DNA of 64,000 nucleotides, taken from NCBI RefSeq assembly GCF_024868665.1, contig NC_079891.1, forward strand, positions 21,700,946-21,764,945. The letters are read 5' to 3'. The notes beneath the pieces were generated by a model. That model was not told the DNA's origin. It worked only from the letters and a program-made list of their open reading frames with translations, and made no database searches. Origin of the DNA: Triplophysa rosa. Taxonomy: Eukaryota; Chordata; Actinopteri; Cypriniformes; Nemacheilidae. Both the position numbers and the translations under genes were made by a program. How positions within the stretch are numbered: the first letter of the stretch is position 1; each line of letters starts with the position of its first letter. This document shows, piece by piece, positions 1-9,713 of the stretch.

Positions 1-430
1 TTTTTTTGACAAATTAAAAATAAATATGTCTTTTAATAACATATATGACATTATATTTACAAATTATTAAACCAAATTGAATGTTCGTGACATTTGAACG
101 TTGTTTCTCACCTTAAAACCGAAAGTAAACAGCTTTTCCTGTTAGGTCTGCATTCAGTAAAAATGAGCTAATAAAATATTTCAAATTCACATTTCATGTC
201 AAGTTTCTTTTCTCATGTGGCAAGTATCCCGCGTAACAAGCGGGATAATGTACAAGCAGCCGGCTTTTATCGCGAAATAAGCCCCTCCAGTGTGAAACAA
301 GAAACAACCTGATCGCACTGGAGGGGCTTATTTCTGCGATATATATGGACACTGCCACCTACTGGCTAGATGTCGTCATCGCGCAGGTAATAAAGTTGAG
401 TTGCATTTTCAGGTCGTGGACATAAAATGT
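1..430. other. AT-rich stretch, no gene seen
   Basis: I see no open frame of interest here. The only structure is the inverted repeat at 268-341, listed separately. The stretch may be the distal flank of the CACTA-like element that follows, but no terminal inverted repeat was found. Confidence 0.5.
268..341. repeat. Hairpin of about 25-bp arms
   Basis: The arms at 268-292 and 316-341 are reverse complements apart from about two mismatches or bulges; the core is AAATAAGCCCCTCCAGTG against CACTGGAGGGGCTTATTT. The loop is about 23 nt. The outer bases form TATCGC...GCGATA. It could be a small fold-back transposon or a transposon terminus. No function can be assigned. Confidence 0.85.
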
Positions 431-439
431 ATAATAACG

Positions 440-535
440 CTACAATAATTTGTAAGCTCTCGCGGGCCACATAAAATGAGGGGGCGGGCCGGATTTGGCC
501 CGCGGGCCTTGTATTTGACACATGTGGTCTAGGGC
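440..535 (-). mobile_element. hAT-type transposon terminus (relic)
   Basis: On the - strand the sequence reads GTGTCAAATACAAGGCCCGC followed by a GGCCAAATCCGGCCCGC-like stretch. This resembles the GC-rich ends of many fish hAT elements, which typically begin CAGGGGTGTCAAA. The very terminal bases and any 8-bp target duplication are not recognisable, so this is a decayed end only. The family assignment rests on my recollection of such ends. Confidence 0.45.
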
Positions 536-766
536 CTCGTAGAACTCCTGTCTCAGGCTCTTACTAACCACCATGCTGAACTCCAGACACACCTGAAACA
601 TGTAAAAACAAAACATGTTCATGTTCAAATGAGTTGACACCATGATGTGATCTTTTTATGCAACAACCCAGTCTGCATGTATTACTCTTTAATACAATTT
701 TGATGAGTACTACGAAGCAGAGGGGCTTCGTAGAATACAGCATATGAGACAAATCTATAGGCCTAC

Positions 767-1393
767 CTAGTGTTCAGTAAAGAGAGCTGGCCAACGTTGA
801 CATATCTGGGACATAGCAGGCTTGTCCTTCACAACTTCATTCCTTTGAAGAGCGAATGTCAGATCCATCTTCTGCTTGATGAGGGCTCCATTTGGGGTTT
901 GCTTTTTCATTTCGTCCACCATGAGCTGTCGAGCATCTTCAAGGCTGGAGTCATCCTGTCCATCTGGATAATCTGGAAAGTAATTGACTTCTCCTCTCTT
1001 TGGCTTCTTGATTCTCTTGTTAGGTGGGTGTCCACAAGAAGATTGCTTTCCATGTTTACCGCCATTCACGGTGACATCACGGTGACCCCGCTGACGCATT
1101 TTTGTTCGGTAATTCCCCATCTTAAATTTCAAGCTGTTTTTCCAACCACTCCAGCCAGACACTGATCCTTGTTCTTTGAAACATGGGTGTGCTCGCACCA
1201 GTGCTGAGGCAACAGCTTCAAATTCTGCATTTGTTGGATATGCTTTCAAGGCATATATGGTCTCGGCCAGCCTCTCGAGGATGTCGTGCCTGAGCTCCTT
1301 TGACGGAATGAGGTGTGTTCCATCCCAGAAATGGAGCAGGTTTGCTTGACGCAGTCTATATTCCACATCGACAGAGAATTTCGGTATATACAT
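767..1393 (-). pseudogene. SAMD3-like C-terminal block of a CACTA-like element
   Basis: The frame encodes about 208 residues. They include FSVDVEYRLRQANLL, LRHDILERLAETIYALKAYP, WSGWKNSLKFKMGNYRTKMR and, near the end, VVKDKPAMSQICQRWPALF. I know this order of blocks from multicopy fish proteins annotated as sterile alpha motif domain-containing protein 3-like; these are repeat-associated rather than true SAMD3. No SAM domain is visible. Related residues continue upstream into about 1480 in another frame, so the start is not a true start. It lies downstream of the transposase-like frames on the same strand and fits as the last exon of the same element. Role in the element is unknown. Confidence 0.7.
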
Positions 1394-1762
1394 ATCAAAT
1401 ACCTCTGGCCACTGGCGTTTTCTTTCCTCAGAGGAGTTGGGGAGGATGTCCGTGTCTGCCTGGCTGGGTGTGTTGCTTAGTTCTTCAGTTGATGTTTACC
1501 GTGGGACGGGCACCTCCACAAGAGAAAGCACTGGAATAATTTTAAGGGTGCACGTTGCACAGTTCATTGTCGAAGTTGGTATCTTTAAACTGTAAGCTGA
1601 AGTCATAGTTTATTTGAAGAACATCTTTAAGGGAGCTAATTAAAAGGTCAACTGTATCAGGCTTTGTCGTCAGTTCCACCTTCCTTATGTCTGCTTCAGT
1701 GAAAATAACTCTCACAAGCATTCACTGTTGCACCACCAACTGGGGAGAAAGAGAGAGATTGT

Positions 1763-2923
1763 TCAGCACAGAATATAACGTTTTAGAGTCACCATTAGTT
1801 TCCCACCTATTCTGTATGCTGAAAGGGGTAAAACATTGTTAAGCTCTGACAGCGGAGCCACACACAGGGGCGGGGTTACATCAGAGTAGCAAACTTCATA
1901 CGATCTAAGGTGCTCATGGTACCATGCACTCATTACTCTGCACACAAACATGATTTCTGTTTGAACTGCAACAATCTGTGTGATCTGCCTAAACTCAGGG
2001 AGACCTGAGCAGGATCCAGCAGAGACTACCATATCTGCCTTGTATGTAACTCCATCTAGACATATGGATGATGCTACAAGAACTGCTGCTGGCTTGAGGA
2101 TTTTCTGACTGAGTACCCTCTGGACGTTATCAGGGAAAGATGATACCGAGACTGTAGTGACCTTCTCCATCTCGACTGAAGGTTTGAAAAATGAGCTCGA
2201 GTCCAAATGATAGCTGACTGCTTTCTGGTGTTTCACAGCAAGTGTAAGGGCTACATTCCTGTAGTTCTGAGCGTCACGGATAACCTTTTTGAAAAATTTG
2301 TGCTTGCCCTCAAAGCGCATAGTCCAGACATCACACAGTGGACCAAATGCCTTAATAAGTTGAGGGTAATGTTCAATGTAGTGGTGTTTTGGTCGTAATC
2401 TTAACTCTGGGAATGTAGACTGCAGTAGTTCTCTGTGTTCTGCTAACTTGCACTCCAGGAAGTAGAGTGTCTCTTCAGTAAACCTGGGGGCAACTACTAA
2501 CTCCACAATGTCTTTGACAAGCATGAGAACTTCCCATGCCTTTTCCCCCGGAGGAACATACTGACCAACAAGAAATGGAAGGAGCCTAATTAAGCACCAG
2601 TTCTCATGTGCATTTCCCCCGATTGTGCCTTTTGTGGAGAAGCCTTTTGTAATAGGCTGTGGCTGGTCAGTTTTGTCAGTAAAGGTGTATGTAAAGGATC
2701 TGATAGCCTGATTCAGTGTTTCTAGATTAAAATATCCCTTGGAAATCAGATCTGAAAGGCACAAAGACAACTCTACGGGGACTATACCCTCCAGAAGATC
2801 ATGCATGAGGTCAGGAGGGTAACGTTTAACAACATGAAAGTGCTCCAGTTTTGCAGTCAAAGGGCACTCTTTTTTCACACCGTATGTTCTACACAGTTCT
2901 GGGTCTTCCATCACTTCCTGCAC
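1763..2923 (-). pseudogene. Transposase-like protein, C-terminal half (CACTA/tnp2-like)
   Basis: The frame encodes about 386 residues. Notable blocks are VKRYPPDLMHDLLEGIVPVE, NAHENWCLIRLLPFLVG, RPKHHYIEHYPQLIKAFGPL and WTMRFEGKHKFFKKVIRDA. The DLMHDLLEG motif with a downstream H-rich PKHHYIEHYP block is typical of tnp2/CACTA-like transposases that are multicopy in fish. The frame overlaps the preceding one by about 13 bases in another phase: a single indel near 2925-2945 has split one original protein into two. The true N-terminus therefore lies in the upstream frame. The product would cut and join transposon ends if the frame were whole. Confidence 0.7.
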
Positions 2924-3873
2924 TTGTCTGTCATGCCTGTCTTTGTCTCTGAGCTCAAAGGCACCAGAGAGCGCACCTCTTGTTCCTGAGTGTCACGTCT
3001 AGTTGCCATGCAGAATCTGCAAAACTTATCAACAGAGAAGCTCTCGTAGAATCCTGCCAGTGCATGAGCACCTAGGTTGTCAGCAGCTACATACAAAACA
3101 GTTCCTTTCACACTTGCACCTAAGGCCTCTACGTAAACACCATCATTTTCTAGTGACATCAGATCGTGTATAAGTGGGTCCAGCACTTTAGCATAACCAC
3201 ATTCTTTTACAGTGGTTGTGTTGCATATAAGAGCAAGTTGGATAGAGTTGAGTGATGCTCTATATTTTGCTGGCATATTGGCAATTACCCAGTACAAAGC
3301 ACACATCTTATGCTTCTTCTTCGATGTTTTTAACGGATTGGCAACTTCAAAGTCATCGATGTACAGCCCAATGGCAATTGTGAACTCATCACTAGTAAGA
3401 AGGCCATTTTCTCTGAAGTATACACCATCTACATGAGTTTTGTATTCATTTGGAACATGTATTTCTTCAGACATTGCTTTATCTAACACATCTGTCCTGC
3501 TCAGCAACTTCTGCAGCATTTGCAGTATGGGAACATATACAACCGATTTCTTATCTTTGTCAACTATATACTCTACAGGCATTACCAGCGGAAATTTTTT
3601 AGACACATACGATGCTCTCTTTTTTGTGGTTGCTAAGGAACCAACTTTGCCGCAAAATGTTGTCATTACGTTGGTCTCTGAAACAGCACTGCTCACCTGT
3701 TTCACAATGGACTCATCTATCTCGGAATCATACTCCTTAAGAATCATCTTCACCTTATGATGCAGAAGTGGCTCTGACAAATAATGTATATCACAAAGCT
3801 GTTTGATAACTTCCTGTACAGAGCACTCAGGTATGTGGAGGATAATCTGCATCTTTAAAAAAAGTGCAGCCAA
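2911..3873 (-). pseudogene. Transposase-like protein, N-terminal half
   Basis: The frame encodes about 320 residues with blocks FTIAIGLYIDDFEVANPLKT, ALYWVIANMPAKYRASLNSI, VLYVAADNLGAHALAGF and the cysteine cluster FCRFCMATRRDTQ. The DDFEVANPLG-like and DNLGAH blocks hold acidic residues that could be catalytic; this is inference. It follows the zinc-finger frame with a shift at an A7 run near 3855-3862 (plus strand), which interrupts what must once have been one reading frame. The protein is broken again near 2925. It belongs with the blocks at 767-1393 and 1763-2923. Confidence 0.7.
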
Positions 3874-4453
3874 GTTGTGCTCTTAACTGCTTTTCCAAAT
3901 CATGAAGATCTATCTCACAAGCTTCTTCACTGACATCATCTATCTCCCCCGTGTCTTCAGTCGGCATTTGCTCATCTGCAACATCACTGTCTTTGTTTTC
4001 ATCACTTATATCAAAAGTAACTATTTCTTTCTTGAACATCTTCAGGTTGTTGTCTCTATGTGCTTTACTTTTATGTGCATTGAAAGTTGAATACATACTG
4101 CTCTCAAATCTACAGCCTGCATATGGACACTGAACCTTTTGGTTAACTTTCAAGTGTCTGCTTCGGAGGTGGGTGAAAAATTCAGTTTCAGAGCAGGGCT
4201 CAATGAATTCACACAACTGACAGCAGAATTTGACCGCTTCATTTTCTCCTAGTTGTTCCTCATGAGTTTTAGAGTGAAAACGAGATATGTGTGCTTTAAG
4301 GCTGTTTAAGGACTTGAATGTGCACAAACAGTCCTGGTGCAAACAAGGAAATGGTACTGTCCTTGTGTAACTTCCATGTTTTAACCTGTAGTGTTTAAAT
4401 AGCTGCGCCCTCTTCCCACTAATAAAACCACAATATTTACACTTCCACTCCAT
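3827..4453 (-). pseudogene. C2H2 zinc-finger N-terminal domain of the same element
   Basis: The frame starts at MEWKCKYCGFISGKRAQLFK and encodes about 208 residues. At least four C2H2-like units are visible: CKYCGF with HYRLKH, CLHQDCLCTF with HISRFH, CCQLCEF with HLRSRH, and CPYAGCRF with HKSKAH. An acidic linker (DISDENKDSDVADEQ, EEACEIDLHDLEKQLR) follows. Zinc fingers ahead of a transposase usually bind the element's own ends. The frame ends at a frameshift in a run of seven A/T bases just after CTFF, and the continuation is in the adjacent frame at 3873. Confidence 0.75.
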
Positions 4454-5776
4454 CTTCAGCTAGCTAAAGTTACATGAACTAAGGAAAAATTACCGTTAGC
4501 TAACAGTGTAAAGCTTCTGAAAAGAACTATTTGAAATTGGCTTGAACACAATAGCCAACAAGCTAACATTAGCTAACGTTAAATAACAAAACTTGAAGAG
4601 GCATGACAGCTAAGAGTGGGACAAATAGCCAACTAACAAAGAATAAAAATAAATAAATCAAGAAATTAAAGCTAATTAGCTAACTAATTATGTGAGCTAG
4701 TGTGCACCAACTTACTAGGATGTTTGCAGTTCTGTGGCTAGCTGCTTCACCGTCTCAGCTCAACTTTAGCTGTCTGGAAGCAACAGAGTAAAATAGTTCA
4801 GAGTCGAGCGGACATATGAATATGAATATATGTGAAGATTGTCTGCCGAGCAGTCTATTGTGTGACCGAGTACCGTACCCAGACACCGCGGCGGACTCGA
4901 TGGGTACCCAAAGCGAACGGTTGCCGGACACGTCGGCGCAAAGCTCAATTTCTATGACCGGGCGGACTCCGCGTACTCGTACTCGGTGTCACACAATAGA
5001 ATCCGCTTTTACAAGGCAGCTGGGATCTGCGCCAACTTACCGGGACGTTCGCTGGTCCGTGGTCCGTGGCTGAGCTAATGATAGGTAGCTGCTTCAGGTG
5101 TCAGGCTCAGCTCAACTTGCATTAGCTGTCTGGGAGCGACATACAATTTCCGTTACTGGCGCTAGCTAACTTTCCCAGTGAACACATACGATAGAGAGTG
5201 TGGGGCAGACTTAGCTGGTTAGCTACCTTGCTAGCCTGTTAATAACTAGCTAAGTTCGTTTTTTTTTCCGTTTTTTTAAATAACTGCAGTACTATAGAAA
5301 TGAAACTTTGATATACAGATATATATCTGATAGATACGTTGAGTTATATCAAAGTTTCATTTCTATAGTGTTGTCCCCATGAAAAGATATAATAAAATAT
5401 TTGTAAAAATGTGAGGGGTGTAGTCACTTTCGTGATATACTAGCTAAGTTACCTCAGCTAGCAGTCTGGACTGCAACGGCATGCAACCAGTGCCAGGTTC
5501 CAACTTACCGTTTTGTGGCTGAACTCGGTTCATTCACCGAAGGCTTCAAACTTGGGTCGAACAACTTGCTTGCTATAACGTCAGTTGTCGAAAATTTCAA
5601 TACAGCTGAATTCTTTGAATTTTTGAGACGGAACAGAGGCGGAACAGAACAAAGACAGAGTCATCAATGCGACTCTGTCAAAACTGGTATAAACTAGATT
5701 TTTGGCGGTTGCATGGGTGACGTCAATGCGTTGCTATTAGTAACAGGCAAAACTTGATGATATTGAGTTGTTTGAG
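4454..5776. other. Noncoding part of the CACTA-like element
   Basis: No convincing frame is present. The stretch repeats GCTAGCTAA/TTAGCTAAC-type words many times (about 4490-4700 and 5160-5460), which may be subterminal protein-binding motifs. Positions 4830-5080 are GC-richer. A perfect inverted repeat sits at 5291-5369. The stretch lies upstream of the - strand zinc-finger frame and could hold its promoter; no clear TATA box was identified. Confidence 0.45.
5291..5369. repeat. Perfect 25-bp inverted repeat
   Basis: The left arm 5291-5315 (ACTATAGAAATGAAACTTTG plus ATATA) is the exact reverse complement of the right arm 5345-5369. They are separated by 29 nt that include the AT-alternating run CAGATATATATCTG. 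The arms have no mismatch, which suggests a young fold-back element or recent conversion. Confidence 0.95.
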
Positions 5777-6048
5777 CTCAAACACATAATTACAATAAGA
5801 TAGGCCATGAAAAAGTACAGTTTACTCAGAATTCATAATTAATGTAAAGAAATGACACATGTTTAAGTAATACAAACTCAGTTTGTTTGAGTAGAAACTA
5901 CTGATTGGACTTAAAAACACAATTACAATAAGAAAGGACATGAAAAAGTTCAGCTTAATCAGAATTAACAAGTAATGTCAATAAATTAGACATTTAAGTA
6001 ATATGAACTCAATCTGTTTGAGTTGAATCAAAATCTGGGTTTACAGTG
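5777..6048. mobile_element. Probable CACTA-like terminus with subterminal direct repeats
   Basis: Two diverged direct copies of about 115 bp (about 5780-5897 and 5914-6030) share AAACAC..AATTACAATAAGA, CATGAAAAAGT and TTAAGTAATA. The block ends ...CTGGGTTTACAGTG at 6048, which read from the other strand starts CACTGTAAACCC. Vertebrate EnSpm/CACTA elements typically start CACT(A/G), so this is a plausible right end. No matching left end was found in the window. Confidence 0.5.
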
Positions 6049-6480
6049 GCAGGTGCAGTGAAGAAAGGAAGATATGGGTCTTGGAATTGATTGTACAATA
6101 TACAAGCATACTGATGGATACAGTTTTGCACAGTCATGTATAGTGACGCAGATGTGGTAAAGACCTTGTCCTTGTTGTCCTTACAAAACTGCGGTAAATT
6201 TTTAGATGCCAGTGGATCATGTGAAATCTTTTATTGACAGGCATTGATTCCAGAGTTCCATTTCCATGTATTAACTCAAATCTTTCTCTCTCTCTCTGGT
6301 GCATGCTGGGAGTGCGAGGTGGGGCAGAGCGCGTATGTGAGAGCGTGGCTGAGTGATCGTGTCTTTTGCTTTAATTTTTTTTCTTTTTCCTTTTACACAT
6401 TATTGTTTTTCTCCTTGCATAGACAGTGTGGTGAAGTGGGTTTGCCTTTTTTTCGCGTACGTGCGACGCAGTCGCCGGGC

Positions 6481-7064
6481 ATGGCGCCTGCTCAATTGCA
6501 AGGAGCACCAACTCTGTCTGTCACTCTGCAATCGGTGCAGGTGTGTACCTGACCCTGGGGTGACAGTAGAGGAAATGCTCCTCATCATCGGAGAAAAAGT
6601 TGGCTTTGACAACATCGTTTCGGCCTCACGTATGAACGAAGCCGTGGTTGTATTTTTAAACTCTGACTCTCTGGTTAATGAGTTGACTGTGAGCGGAATA
6701 TGGGTAAAAGAAACTTTTGTACCAGTAACCCCGCTATCTGCTCCGTCAACTAGTTACCATCTCTAATGTGCCAACTTTTGTTTGCAATGAAGCCATCTTA
6801 AAAGAGCTTCAGAGGTTTAGTAAGATCGCAAGCGCTGTAAAAACAATTCCCCTCGGTTGTGAAAATGCCGCGCTAAAACATGTTCTTTCTTTTAGACGGC
6901 AGGTTTACATGTTTTTGAATTCCTCTGAACGAACATTGGAAGTCTCTTTCCGTGTCATTCACGGAGAGAATTCTTTCATGGTATACGCTAGTACTGATAG
7001 CATGAAGTGCTTCGATTGTGGAGAATTGGGCCATAAACACTTTGCATGTCCGCACAAAGATAAA
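6481..7064 (+). pseudogene. LINE ORF1 (gag-like), first part
   Basis: It starts MAPAQLQGAPTLSVTLQSVQ and shifts frame near 6550. It then continues through DPGVTVEEMLLIIGEKVGFD, another break near 6765, and ends with a CCHC zinc knuckle, CFDCGELGHKHFACPHK (spacing C-x2-C-x4-H-x4-C). ORF1 proteins bind the element RNA. The frame is interrupted at 7064 by another LINE; its continuation resumes at 8357 with lysine/glutamine-rich residues. Confidence 0.75.
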
Positions 7065-8356
7065 TCAGAATCAGAATCAGAAGAGCTTTATTGCCAAGTG
7101 TGCTTGCACACACAAGGAATTTTCTTTGGTGTTGGAAGCTTCTAGTACAGACATTCAACACAATGACAATACAATATAATACGATTTACAGTCTAAAAGA
7201 TTCTAAATTGTGCATATATAAAATAAAGACTATTTTACAGAAAATGGGGGATAATAACATATAAGAGACATTGTACAGGGTAGTATATAGTAGAATAAAC
7301 ATATTAACAGATTGTATGTACACTTGTGCAAATGGATAATTTAGTAAGTAGAGGTAGTGTTATATACATGTATACATAAGATGTAGATATAATAAGGCAC
7401 TATAGTGCACACTATAGGAGTAGTGGAAGTGGAATATTGCTCTTAAGGAGCAGTTATCTGTTTAGGAGGGAGATTGCCTGGGGGAAGAAGCTGCTTCTGT
7501 GTCTGGAAGTCCTGGTGTTTGGTGCTCTAAAGCGCCGGCCAGAGGGCAGCAGATCAAAGAGTTTGTGTGCTGGGTGTGTGGAGTCAATGATGATTTTTCT
7601 TGCCCTGTTTTTCACTCTGGAATCGTACAGGTCCTGAAGTGTGGGCAGAGGAGCACCAATAATTTTCTCAGCACTACGAACTGTCCGTTGTAGTCTTCGT
7701 AGGTCTGATTTGGTGGCCGAGCCATACCAAACAGTAATTGAAGTGCACAGAACAGATTCGATGACCACTGAGTAGAACTGGGTCAGTAGCTCCTGTGGTA
7801 GGTTGAACTTCCTCAATTGACGGAGGAAGTATAACCTCTGCTGGGCCTTCTTTACAATGGAGTCTATGTGGGACTCCCACTTCAGGTCCTGAGAGATGGT
7901 GGAGCCCAGGAACCTGAATGACTCCACAGTATCCACAGTGCTGTCCAGGATGGTGAGGGGAGGAAGTGATGGAGGGTTCCTTCTGAAATCCACTATCATC
8001 TCCACTGTCTTGAATGCATTCAGCTCTAGGTTGTTTTGACTACACCAGGCAGCCAGCTGAGAAACCTCCTTTCTGTAGGCAGATTCATCACCATCTTGAA
8101 TAAGGCCAATGACTGTGGTGTCATCTGCAAACTTCAGGAGTTTGACAGAAGGGTCTGTAGAGGTGCATTCGTTTGTGTAGAGTGAATATAGCAGTGGAGA
8201 AAGAACACATCCTTGAGGAGCTCCGGTGCTGATGGTACATGTGCTGGATTTAAATTTTCCCAACCTCACTAGCTGCTGCCTGTTCGACAGGAAGTTAATA
8301 ATCCACTGACAGGTAGAGGTTGGCACAGAGAGCTGGGTAAGCTTGGGCAGCTTGGG
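7065..8356 (-). mobile_element. 5'-truncated CR1/L2/Rex-type LINE inserted in ORF1
   Basis: The element runs antisense. Its 3' end is at 7065, with a short tandem tail (AATCAG repeated three times on the plus strand). Its 3' UTR is the common fish sequence AGAGCTTTATTGCCAAGTGT. TAAA occurs at 7061-7064 and again at 8357-8360. Removing the insert joins ...CPHKDK to QLASALRAD in one frame, which supports a TAAA target duplication. It is truncated at the 5' end, as expected for target-primed reverse transcription. Confidence 0.85.
7454..8356 (-). pseudogene. Reverse transcriptase, C-terminal part (CR1/L2/Rex-like)
   Basis: About 300 residues are open. Visible RT blocks in order are TISTGAPQGCVLSPLLYSLY, the catalytic FADDTTVIGLI, NNLELNAFKTVEMIVDFRR (block with LN..KT), and FRFLGSTISQDLKWESHI. 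The thumb and C-terminus read VKKAQQRLYFLRQLRKFNLP and HKLFDLLPSGRRFR. The fingers domain and endonuclease are missing through 5' truncation. The frame reads in from host ORF1 sequence upstream, so there is no true start. The clade could be Rex1/Babar, L2 or CR1; I cannot decide between them. Confidence 0.85.
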
Positions 8357-8472
8357 TAAACAACTCGCATCCGCATTGCGAGCCGACACAAGTGTAACAC
8401 CGAGATCTCAAGAGCAGGGTAAAGGAGATACAGACGAAACGAAGGGGCAGCAGGAGGTGAGTGAGCTTAATG
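8357..8472 (+). pseudogene. LINE ORF1, middle part
   Basis: The frame from AAACAACTCGCATCC reads KQLASALRADTSVTPRSQEQ and continues GKGDTDETKGQQEVSELN, an acidic and polar linker. It is cut by a DNA transposon at about 8473 and resumes beyond it at about 9130 as TGDVEIPGCS. Confidence 0.7.
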
Positions 8473-9129
8473 TTAAAGCCACAATATGGAAGAATTTTGT
8501 TATGAAATATCCAAAAATCACTTGCACAGTGTGATATATTTCATGCAGTGGGGGAATTACATTAACCCAAATGTTCACAAGAATGTGCAAATCCAGAGAA
8601 ATTCCTATTTAAAATAATGGCCCGTCCCTTGTCTCCCTTGTATTTGTCGCATATCAGTGACTTAATATCCGCTTAATATACGACTCTTTGGCGAGTAAAG
8701 GAAACCCAAAAAAGTGTAAACGTAGGCCAAATGAGGCAAGCAGTCTTATGGACATACGAAGAAATAAAACAAGGATTAATAATCCAATTTCCAATTTACT
8801 TTTTAAACGACGACTGTATGACTGTTTTAAACACATAAAACTGTGTAGCATTACGCTACCAAATCAATTGACAAAGTCCAATATCAGTCGCGGGCTAACG
8901 TAGCATTACATTCCAAGTTTCTTGCAAGCTAATTCATTACGATGACATAAAATAAAATTCATTCATTACCTCGTCCGTGAACATGGGCGATCTCCATACG
9001 CTTCTGAATGGTGAAAACGACATGTCCCATAATTCCACTCTCTTACATAACGTCATTTAGCTTCGCCTTTTGTTGTTGTTTCAAAAGTGCGCCATCTAGC
9101 GGTCCAAATATTCCGTGTTGTGGCTTTAA
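8473..9129. mobile_element. Non-autonomous DNA transposon, AGCCACAATATGG ends
   Basis: It begins TTAAAGCCACAATATGGAA and ends with GTGTTGTGGCTTTAA, so the ends are inverted repeats. A related, longer copy lies in opposite orientation at 59850-60803. Both share GCCATCTAGCGGTCCAAATA and CATGTCGTTTTCACCAT-type blocks. It splits the LINE ORF1, whose frame resumes across it if about 5 bp (TTAAT) are counted as duplicated. The duplicated bases could be TTAA or TA, so the superfamily (piggyBac/Kolobok or Tc1-like) is open. Confidence 0.85.
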
Positions 9130-9650
9130 TACTGGCGATGTGGAGATACCTGGTTGCAGTACTGCTATTGAGGAAGATGTGAATGAAAGTGACGAGGCTG
9201 ATGAAAATGAAGTTCAGAATAATGTTGATGATGTGTGTGCGGACAGTGGTGTAGAAAAAACAGGTGGTTCACAGGAAAATATGGTTGATGAAATGGAGGA
9301 TTTGTCACAGTACACTGACGATGGATTAAGAAATGATGATGAGCAATGGTCTGGTGGTGAAAAAAATGGCTGACAATGATTTATACACTCTTGAGCAAAT
9401 TAACTCTTTTCTTGATAAAACAAATGGAAAAGCTGGTGTTGAAATGGTGAAAAAAATGGCTGACAATGATTTATACACCCTTGAGTGATCATTTTCCTGA
9501 TATTGAAAAATTTGTCTCTTCTGTAATGGTGGCTAGGAAAAAAAGCAACAACACCGAACTGTTGCAACAAAAGCGCTTTCATCTTAAAAAGCACTTGACT
9601 ATTATAAGGTCAGGCAGAAAGATGGTTAAAGCAAAGGGAAAAACTAAGTA
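9130..9650 (+). pseudogene. LINE ORF1, C-terminal part
   Basis: The first part is strongly acidic (EEDVNESDEADENEVQNN, then VDEMEDLSQYTDDGLR). It then meets a 91-bp local duplication: the bases GGTGAAAAAAATGGCTGACA occur near 9357 and near 9448. The second copy shifts the frame. The end is basic (LQQKRFHLKKHLTIIRSGRK) and stops at 9648-9650. Confidence 0.65.
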
Positions 9651-9713
9651 ATCATGATGTTTAAGTGGCCTTATTTATTTCTTTACTGTTTCCATTTTCT
9701 CTCTCTCTCCTTT

